9,359 nucleotides of DNA, from the NCBI GenBank assembly GCA_937957985.1, contig CALGOH010000106.1, positions 1 to 9,359 of the forward strand. Direction: 5' to 3'. This document shows, one piece after another, positions 1 to 3,369 of the stretch. Below the pieces are notes generated by a model. It had not been told where the DNA came from. It saw only the letters and a program-made list of their open reading frames with translations, and did no database searches. Made by a program: the position numbers and the translations under genes. Source of the DNA: an uncultured Verrucomicrobiae bacterium. GTDB lineage: Bacteria > Verrucomicrobiota > Verrucomicrobiia > Verrucomicrobiales > Akkermansiaceae. Every line of letters begins with the position of its first letter. Positions within the stretch are counted from its first letter, which is position 1.

Positions 1-174
1 CATCGGCGCTGGAAAACAAGGCATCCGGCGCACGCCGGAGCGGCTCCGCACCCCCGTTTCCACCCCTCCACAGGGGGACATCGCGATCATGTAGGGTGGC
101 GGGAAAGCCGGTTTCCGTGACGTGGACAAGTGCTTGTTTGCCTCGGACTCAACTGTTTTCCACGTAGAACCTTC

Positions 175-207
175 GGTCACGTGGCTGCAACCGCCGGTCA
201 CGTGGCT
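175..207. repeat. Two direct copies of GGTCACGTGGCT, 21 bp apart
   Basis: The 12-base word GGTCACGTGGCT occurs at 175-186 and again at 196-207, a spacing of 21 bp, about two helical turns. Each copy contains the palindrome CACGTG. Related words lie just upstream: GACGTGG at 119-125 and CCACGTAG at 160-167. The same-face spacing of palindromic cores resembles tandem operator sites, but no gene with a clear promoter follows, so a regulatory role is only a suggestion. Confidence 0.5.
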
Positions 208-210
208 TCG

Positions 211-246
211 GATCGCGTGAGGCGCAGCCTTTTACGCGACGCGATC
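211..246. repeat. Inverted repeat with nested hairpin
   Basis: GATCGCGT (211-218) and ACGCGATC (239-246) form a perfect 8-bp inverted repeat. An alternative nested fold pairs CGCGT (214-218) with ACGCG (234-238) and AGGC (220-223) with GCCT (227-230) around a GCA loop. Function is unknown; it could be the variable loop of a lost attC, an intron subdomain or a protein binding site. It has no T-run suggesting a terminator. Confidence 0.45.
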
Positions 247-384
247 ACGCAACTGACCGGGACAAAATCCTTGAGAAATCAGCGATTGGAACCTGCCGCC
301 GCCTCGGGTCATTCAAACGCGGCCCACTCCCGCATTGCAACCCGCCCCGCGAACTGCATGATCCGCAACGAAAACCAAAACCAA

Positions 385-492
385 CGACCGGCGTCGCACT
401 GGCCGCGCGTCCATCCGAGGAGCCCGGTGCGGTAATTCCGCACGCCGGGATCTGCGAGGGGGGCGCCGGGCGACCGGCGTCCATACCTCAAT
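385..492 (+). mobile_element. Group II intron 3' remnant, copy 1
   Basis: This is the last ~108 bases of a group II intron, 5'-truncated. Positions 403-497 match 1660-1754 with only three substitutions. Weaker similarity (shared ACCAAC and CGTCGC words) extends the match to about 385. It contains domains V and VI and nothing recognisable of domains I-III or the intron-encoded protein. The intron probably ends at T492: this obeys the AY rule for 3' ends and places the unpaired A485 of domain VI the usual seven bases upstream. The remaining shared bases, CGCCC (493-497), are then 3' exon. The next gene starts at 501. The fragment cannot move by itself. Confidence 0.8.
420..492 (+). ncRNA. Group II intron domains V and VI (copy 1)
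   Basis: Domain V is the 33-base hairpin 420-452. GAGCCCGG pairs with CCGGGATC, the two-base bulge C443-G444 sits where the catalytic bulge belongs, and an upper 5-bp stem (428-432 with 438-442) closes a TAATT loop. The AGC catalytic triad is 421-423. Two departures from the textbook form are a five-base loop instead of a GNRA tetraloop, and G422 facing A450 instead of U. Domain VI follows: GAGG (456-459) pairs with CCTC (486-489) and GGGCGCCGG (461-469) with CCGGCGTCC (474-482), capped by a GCGA tetraloop. An internal loop carries A485, the likely branch-point adenosine. Confidence 0.85.
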
Positions 493-500
493 CGCCCAGG

Positions 501-839
501 ATGACGGTCACCGGAGAGAACGCACTTCAGATCGGGTGCTGGGGAGCCACCACGTTTTGGCTAGTCGTCCTTGGCTCCGCCACACATGACGCCTACGCCC
601 ACGTCCAACACAACGTAAACGGAAAGGATGCGTGGATGAACGTCGTCGTTCTTTTGGCAGCATTCTGCGGCACGGCATTCTATCTGATGATCGCGCCTCC
701 GGTGTTCAGATATTGGCGTAGCCGCCCCGCCGGTAATGCGCCGGGACGATGGTACCATTTCATTTGGGCGCTGTCCCCGATCCCTTTGATTCTGATCGCG
801 GCCGGGCTGGTCCTCTACTTGATCGCCACAAGGAACTGA
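501..839 (+). CDS. Cassette-borne small membrane protein (112 aa)
   Basis: I do not recognise the family. The protein has three hydrophobic stretches, at about residues 10-32, 45-68 and 85-108, so it is probably a three-helix inner-membrane protein. A short loop with His and Asn residues follows the first stretch and a basic, Arg- and Gly-rich loop lies between the second and third. The ATG at 501 lies 8 bases beyond the end of the group II intron remnant, leaving CGCCCAGG as the whole leader, with at best a weak AGG ribosome site. The gene is followed after 27 bases by an attC-like site whose R'' box GGCGAAC complements the CGCC at this cassette's start. Small orphan membrane proteins are common cargo of integron cassettes; its function is unknown. 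Confidence 0.7.
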   Translation: MTVTGENALQIGCWGATTFWLVVLGSATHDAYAHVQHNVNGKDAWMNVVVLLAAFCGTAFYLMIAPPVFRYWRSRPAGNAPGRWYHFIWALSPIPLILIAAGLVLYLIATRN

Positions 840-866
840 GATCACAAACCTTCAAAGGACCAAATC

Positions 867-998
867 GGCGAACAAGCCGGATCAGGACGACCCCTTACAG
901 CGGCCTTGTCGCAGACCGATTTTGACGATTCAATCCATTCAACGGGAACAGCGCCCCCGCCTTGTGGTTTCGGGGTCGCCTGTTCTCAGACGTTGGGC
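867..998 (+). other. attC-like integron recombination site 1
   Basis: The R'' box is GGCGAAC (867-873) and the R' box GTTGGGC (992-998). The arms between them pair: CAGG (883-886) with CCTG (979-982) and CGACCCC (888-894) with GGGGTCG (972-978). This gives 11 bp with one extrahelical base, A887, on the left arm only. The unpaired spacers between the R and inner boxes are 9 bases on each side. Two R boxes, symmetrical unpaired spacers, inner paired boxes, extrahelical bases on one strand and a long variable loop are the known design of folded attC sites. R' fits the GTTRRRY consensus and is followed 5 bases later by the ATG of the next gene. R'' and R' are not complementary, as expected when they come from neighbouring cassettes. 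Confidence 0.8.
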
Positions 999-1003
999 CA
1001 AGA

Positions 1004-1267
1004 ATGAAAAGGCAACGATCACATGCTGTCATTCCGTTGGTGGCTGGATCCGCCAGCCTGCTTGTGCCGATGATCGTTTGGTTCGCTCGAAACCGTATAA
1101 TCGCCTGGCTCGCTCCTGATGACCCTGCTCCTCAGAACGCGATGGCGATTGTAGGCCTGATCTGGTTCGCCAGTATTGTGGTCTTCGGATTGCTGGGCTT
1201 GGCGCTTCTGATCCACGGTTTCAGTATGCTGGCTAGAAGCTCAAAAGACGAGCTGCCAACAAAGTAA
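1004..1267 (+). CDS. Cassette-borne small membrane protein (87 aa)
   Basis: Unrecognised family. A short basic N-terminus (MKRQRSH) is followed by two hydrophobic stretches, about residues 8-28 and 45-73, and a hydrophilic Lys/Glu tail, so it is a probable two-helix membrane protein with both ends in the cytoplasm. I chose the ATG at 1004 over an in-frame TTG at 962. The TTG lies inside the attC site, while 1004 begins five bases after the R' box, the normal place for a cassette gene start. No Shine-Dalgarno sequence is visible. The 3' end contains TGCCAAC (1254-1260), a possible degenerate R'' partner for this cassette's R' GTTGGGC. The rest of that attC is missing, apparently replaced by the group II intron remnant downstream. 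Confidence 0.7.
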   Translation: MKRQRSHAVIPLVAGSASLLVPMIVWFARNRIIAWLAPDDPAPQNAMAIVGLIWFASIVVFGLLGLALLIHGFSMLARSSKDELPTK

Positions 1268-1459
1268 ATCGAATAGCCCGGCGAGACTGTCGAATAACCC
1301 CATCCGGGTCGGAGTGAGGGCCCGATGAGCCGCGATCTGAGATGCGGGGGTCGTTGTCGGTGGAATTGGCCGGGAATTTCGTTTGGCACCGGAGCGACCG
1401 CCGGAGGAACGCCATCCGGCGGTGTGCGGGTGCTCCAAACGGGGTATTTCCGCCCGGGT
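1268..1459 (+). other. Non-coding stretch before the intron-protein remnant
   Basis: I see no gene of its own here. It lies between the 87-aa gene and the first recognisable codons of the intron-encoded protein, so it should contain the junction where the intron's 5' part was lost. The frame of the maturase remnant stays open back to an ATG at 1325, but residues before about 1460 do not resemble a maturase. A perfect 8-bp inverted repeat, ACCGCCGG (1397-1404) and CCGGCGGT (1416-1423), lies close to the point where recognisable similarity begins. Confidence 0.5.
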
Positions 1460-1609
1460 CTGGTGTTCAAGTGGCTGAACCGTCGCAGCCAGCGGCGGAG
1501 CTTCACGTGGGTATCGTTCGCCCGATTGTGGGAACGCTGGGAGATGCCGCGGCCGCGGATCGTCGAGGAGTCGGTGCCCTCGCGGTGGCAGACTCGACAA
1601 GGGGCATGA
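1460..1609 (+). pseudogene. ltrA: Group II intron-encoded reverse transcriptase/maturase, C-terminal remnant
   Basis: About 49 codons remain, starting LVFKWLNRRSQRRSFTW and continuing through a PRPRIVE motif to a TGA. WLNRRSQRRS followed by an aromatic and TW, then about 20 residues later PRPRI, is the usual end of group II intron maturases, in the maturase (X)/post-X region. The whole reverse-transcriptase part, with the YADD active site, is absent. The open frame continues upstream to an ATG at 1325 without resembling a maturase, so the 5' end looks like a deletion junction. The C-terminus is unlike that of class C intron proteins, which matters because class C introns are the ones known to target attC sites. 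The symbol ltrA denotes the family only. Confidence 0.82.
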
Positions 1610-1676
1610 GCAAGGGTAAGAGAAAGTCTGAAGACAGGACCAACCGCGTCGCGGTTCCACCGCGCGTCCATCCGAG

Positions 1677-1749
1677 GAGCCCGGTGCGGTAGTTCCGCAC
1701 GCCGGGATCTGCGAGGAGGGCGCCGGGCGACCGGCGTCCCTACCTCAAT
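1677..1749 (+). ncRNA. Group II intron domains V and VI (copy 2)
   Basis: Same fold as copy 1. Domain V is 1677-1709, with triad AGC at 1678-1680, bulge C1700-G1701 and loop TAGTT (1690-1694). Domain VI is 1713-1746, with stem 1718-1726/1731-1739, GCGA tetraloop 1727-1730, lower stem GAGG/CCTC and branch-point candidate A1742. The three differences from copy 1 (positions 1692, 1717 and 1740) all lie in loops. The G facing A in the lower stem of domain V (G1679 and A1707) is shared by both copies, so it was present in their common ancestor rather than being recent decay. Confidence 0.85.
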
Positions 1750-1758
1750 CGCCCGAAA

Positions 1759-2178
1759 ATGACGAGGTGCCCACACTGTCAGACCCCCTGCAACCCGTTG
1801 CGGCTCTTCTTTTACCGAGGGCGCACGGGCTATCGGTGCGCAGCCTGCGGTAAGCGGTCCGAGTTCAGGAAGTCGTCTTTGAGATGGTTCGGAGGCGTCC
1901 TTGGCGGATTGGGAGGATACTTCGGGGCTTCCTTCTCCAGAGAGTACGGTTGGTGGCCAGGTATCGGCTACCTTGCTCTCGCCGTAGCGATTATTACTTT
2001 CCTTGGACTACTCGCCCAGTATCTCTTTCTCTCTCTTCACCCGAAGGCCGAGTCGTCAGGCACACCTGCAATGGTCTGGCCGAGTGGCGAGCCCCCCAAG
2101 ATCCGACTACGACCCCTGGAACAGGCGAGCCTGCCCTCCCAAAACAGCAAAGGCGAAGGCGGCGATGGCGACGCCTAA
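1759..2178 (+). CDS. Cassette-borne zinc-ribbon membrane protein (139 aa)
   Basis: The N-terminus holds a likely zinc ribbon: CPHC at residues 4-7 and CAAC at 27-30, 19 residues apart, with an extra Cys11 between. Two hydrophobic stretches follow, a Gly-rich one at about 43-59 and a longer one at 66-92, then a polar, Pro- and Ser-rich tail. The layout recalls small CxxC-(about 20)-CxxC membrane proteins, but I cannot name a function. The ATG at 1759 lies 9 bases after the intron remnant, so the leader is just CGCCCGAAA, without a Shine-Dalgarno sequence. The last dozen codons run into the left arm of the downstream attC site, so the C-terminal SKGEGGDGDA is partly recombination-site sequence. 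Confidence 0.72.
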   Translation: MTRCPHCQTPCNPLRLFFYRGRTGYRCAACGKRSEFRKSSLRWFGGVLGGLGGYFGASFSREYGWWPGIGYLALAVAIITFLGLLAQYLFLSLHPKAESSGTPAMVWPSGEPPKIRLRPLEQASLPSQNSKGEGGDGDA

Positions 2179-2278
2179 CCGCGGCCTTGTTGGATCTCGT
2201 TCTAGCTGATTCAATCCCGTCAATCGGGCACGGGGCGCCGCCATTGTTCGGCGTCGCGCCATGCCTCAGACGTTATCC
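2152..2278 (+). other. attC-like integron recombination site 2
   Basis: The left arm GGC-ATGGCG-ACGCC (2161-2163, 2165-2170, 2171-2175) pairs with the right arm GGCGT-CGCCAT-GCC (2250-2254, 2257-2262, 2263-2265): 14 bp, with G2164 and C2255-G2256 extrahelical. R' is GTTATCC (2272-2278), preceded by the spacer TCAGAC as in site 1. The best R'' is GGCGAAG (2152-2158), one base from GGCGAAC and complementary to the CGCC with which this cassette begins. The interior is related to site 1 (about 60% identity by eye), sharing GCGGCCTTGT (2181-2190 with 900-909) and GATTCAATCC (2208-2217 with 927-936). The next gene's ATG is 7 bases past R'. The stop codon of the preceding gene lies inside the site. 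Confidence 0.72.
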
Positions 2279-2285
2279 CTTAGAA

Positions 2286-2756
2286 ATGGCAGTTCGCGAA
2301 GTCAAACTGGTGCAGACTGCTCGGCCATTCGAGTATGTGTCGCCGTACTCAGGAGAGGAGCACACCCTCTTGGTTTGCGTTGCTGATGCTACGGTCACGA
2401 GCGCGGAGCGTGCGAGTGTATCGGCGGAGATTGTAGCCGCGAAGTGTCGATATGCTGTCTGTTGGGGCTACGACTGTTCTTCATGGGATACGGCAATCGA
2501 TTGCGCCTGCATTCAAACAGACGAGAATTTCTCACCGCCCGATGAGACCTTCGTGATGACAACTTGGCATGACGAGTCCGTCGAGGATGCAATCGACTTT
2601 TGGTGGATGAATACCTGTTTTGATGACTACGAATCGACCAAGTTCGCCGCTCTGATCATCGGCGAGGATATAGATTTGCTCACGAAAGTCCAAGCAATCA
2701 CTTCCGAGCTTGCCCGACATTGGAATGGGCAAGAACCAGATTCCAAAGCGGGATAG
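2286..2756 (+). CDS. Cassette-borne soluble hypothetical protein (156 aa)
   Basis: This is an acidic protein with no membrane segment or signal peptide, so probably cytoplasmic. It contains a Cys- and Trp-rich block near residues 53-75 (CRYAVCWGYDCSSWDTAID) and a region rich in Trp, His and Asp (TTWHDE, FWW). The block resembles a domain of unknown function that I associate, uncertainly, with the DUF7684 group; no enzymatic motif stands out. The ATG at 2286, 7 bases after the R' box of attC site 2, is preferred because the frame upstream is only the attC and an overlapping reading of the previous gene. Its TAG stop lies inside the candidate R'' box GGATAGC of the following attC. Its GC content is clearly lower than that of the minus-strand operon, consistent with acquired DNA. 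Confidence 0.75.
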   Translation: MAVREVKLVQTARPFEYVSPYSGEEHTLLVCVADATVTSAERASVSAEIVAAKCRYAVCWGYDCSSWDTAIDCACIQTDENFSPPDETFVMTTWHDESVEDAIDFWWMNTCFDDYESTKFAALIIGEDIDLLTKVQAITSELARHWNGQEPDSKAG

Positions 2757-2875
2757 CAATGCATCAATCATAAGACTGATCGCGTTCCGAGTCGATTGAC
2801 TTTTATGATTCCAATCTTCACCCTGTCATCGAGATATCGCCCTCTGATCAGGCTACGATGACTCGAACGTTTGGA
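2751..2875 (+). other. Possible attC-like site 3
   Basis: R'' would be GGATAGC (2751-2757), one base from the exact complement (GGATAAC) of this cassette's own R' GTTATCC at 2272-2278. R' would be GTTTGGA (2869-2875), 4 bases before the next ATG. Inner pairing is CTGATC (2776-2781) with GATCAG (2846-2851) and TCAT (2768-2771) with ATGA (2858-2861), separated by an internal loop. The arms are weaker and less symmetrical than in sites 1 and 2, and the sequence is unrelated to theirs. An alternative 8-bp inverted repeat, AATCATAA/TTATGATT (2766-2773 and 2803-2810), could form a competing hairpin. Confidence 0.5.
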
Positions 2876-2879
2876 GGGA

Positions 2880-3284
2880 ATGAGACTCGCACGGATGATC
2901 ATCCTGATCGTTGCATGCTTGGCAGCTCCAGCCTTACCTCTAGCTGCGTGGTTCAAGGCGACCACTGATTCGGAGCTATGGCCTCCGATCACTGCCGATG
3001 AGATTCGCTTTCGCCCGCTGGTTGAAATTGGTAGACCACTGGCGAAGCCCGCCTACCTATTTGTCAACGGCGTCATGACCAAGGTGGATTACCGGTATTC
3101 GTGTGCCGGCGCATGGCACCCCATCTTCAGAATCTCCTTCCTAGTTCTTTCGTTGGGCTACTCCGGGTGTCTGTTTCTCGGTTCATTGATGATCCGGCAG
3201 GAAGTGGTCCGAAGGCAAAAAATCCACGCCGAACAAGAAGGCGCGGCTGGACAAACCGCTACCACGCCGCGAGTCGGAGATTGA
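2880..3284 (+). CDS. Probable cassette-borne membrane protein (134 aa)
   Basis: Unrecognised family. The first 25 residues form a hydrophobic segment that could be a signal anchor (MRLARMIILIVACLAAPALPL), followed by a polar, probably extracytoplasmic stretch. A second hydrophobic helix at about residues 85-107 and a basic then Gln/Thr-rich cytoplasmic tail complete it. The start is uncertain: TTG 2871, ATG 2880 and ATG 2895 share the frame. I chose ATG 2880 because TTG 2871 overlaps the putative R' box. However, the only ribosome-site-like sequence, GGAGGG at 2873-2878, is too close to 2880 and rather far from 2895. The gene runs towards the oppositely oriented halogenase gene, 85 bases away. 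Confidence 0.65.
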   Translation: MRLARMIILIVACLAAPALPLAAWFKATTDSELWPPITADEIRFRPLVEIGRPLAKPAYLFVNGVMTKVDYRYSCAGAWHPIFRISFLVLSLGYSGCLFLGSLMIRQEVVRRQKIHAEQEGAAGQTATTPRVGD

Positions 3285-3350
3285 ACGTGATCAGAAGCCC
3301 CGAGCCTGAAGCGGATTGGCGCTCCCGGTAGCGGGTGCCGAGACGATCAG
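3280..3350 (+). other. Possible degenerate attC at the array end
   Basis: ATTGAAC (3280-3286, overlapping the preceding stop codon) could be an R'' box. GCCCCG (3297-3302) pairs with CGGGTGC (3332-3338) with one extrahelical T. The right end, CGAGACGATCAGG (3339-3351), resembles the TCAGACGTT ends of the other sites but has lost the GTT. The same segment holds a short hairpin, CCCG-GTAG-CGGG (3324-3335), which could help end transcription between the two converging genes. It is listed because it lies where the array should stop; the evidence is weak. Confidence 0.25.
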
Positions 3351-3369
3351 GGGATGGCGCGGCGATGGG

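Larger units (their letters stand above)
1..384. other. Non-coding stretch, unassigned
   Basis: I find no convincing gene here on either strand: open frames are short, lack ribosome binding sites and show no recognisable protein motif. It is rich in small inverted repeats. Examples are TCCGGC/GCCGGA at 24-29 and 34-39, CCCCT/AGGGG at 63-67 and 72-76, and the features listed separately at 175-207 and 211-246. A plus-strand frame open from the left edge ends at a TAG at 92-94 and could be the tail of an upstream gene, but its sequence is not recognisable. Since it lies immediately before a group II intron 3' end, it may be the remains of an earlier cassette or of the deleted intron body. That is inference. 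Confidence 0.5.
1460..1749 (+). mobile_element. Group II intron 3' remnant, copy 2
   Basis: This is a 5'-truncated group II intron containing, in the expected order, the C-terminal end of the intron-encoded protein (stop at 1607-1609), a 67-base linker and domains V and VI (1677-1749). The linker holds the hairpin AACCGC/GCGGTT (1642-1656). The intron most likely ends at T1749, leaving CGCCC (1750-1754) as 3' exon, exactly as in copy 1. The downstream gene starts at 1759. The missing 5' half and reverse-transcriptase domain make it unable to splice or move by itself, though its domain V could act in trans with other intron pieces. It lies in the same orientation as the flanking genes. Confidence 0.85.

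Noticed and set aside
1422..1440. GTGTGCGGG as the 5' end (GTGYG) of the second intron.
   Set aside because: No domain I structure follows: the maturase C-terminus begins about 20-40 bases later. A short GTGTG is expected by chance in GC-rich DNA.
130..1692. Two open frames (130-435 and 1342-1692) ending in the same residues RVHPRSPVR, which look like a small protein family.
   Set aside because: The shared ending is the group II intron repeat read in the same frame; the upstream parts are unrelated and non-protein-like, and the second overlaps the real maturase remnant in another frame.
403..1754. The 95-bp repeat as a REP/REPIN element or as a second type of attC site.
   Set aside because: Its two hairpins match group II intron domain V (AGC triad, two-base bulge) and domain VI (GNRA loop, unpaired branch-point A), and a maturase tail precedes one copy. 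It lacks AAC and GTT boxes of its own.
2173..2179. GCCTAAC as the R'' box of attC site 2; it fits the RYYYAAC consensus perfectly.
   Set aside because: GCC of this word (2173-2175) is part of the inner paired arm (with 2250-2252), the homologous position in site 1 is CCCTTAC, and the folded arms place the outer box about 20 bases further upstream.
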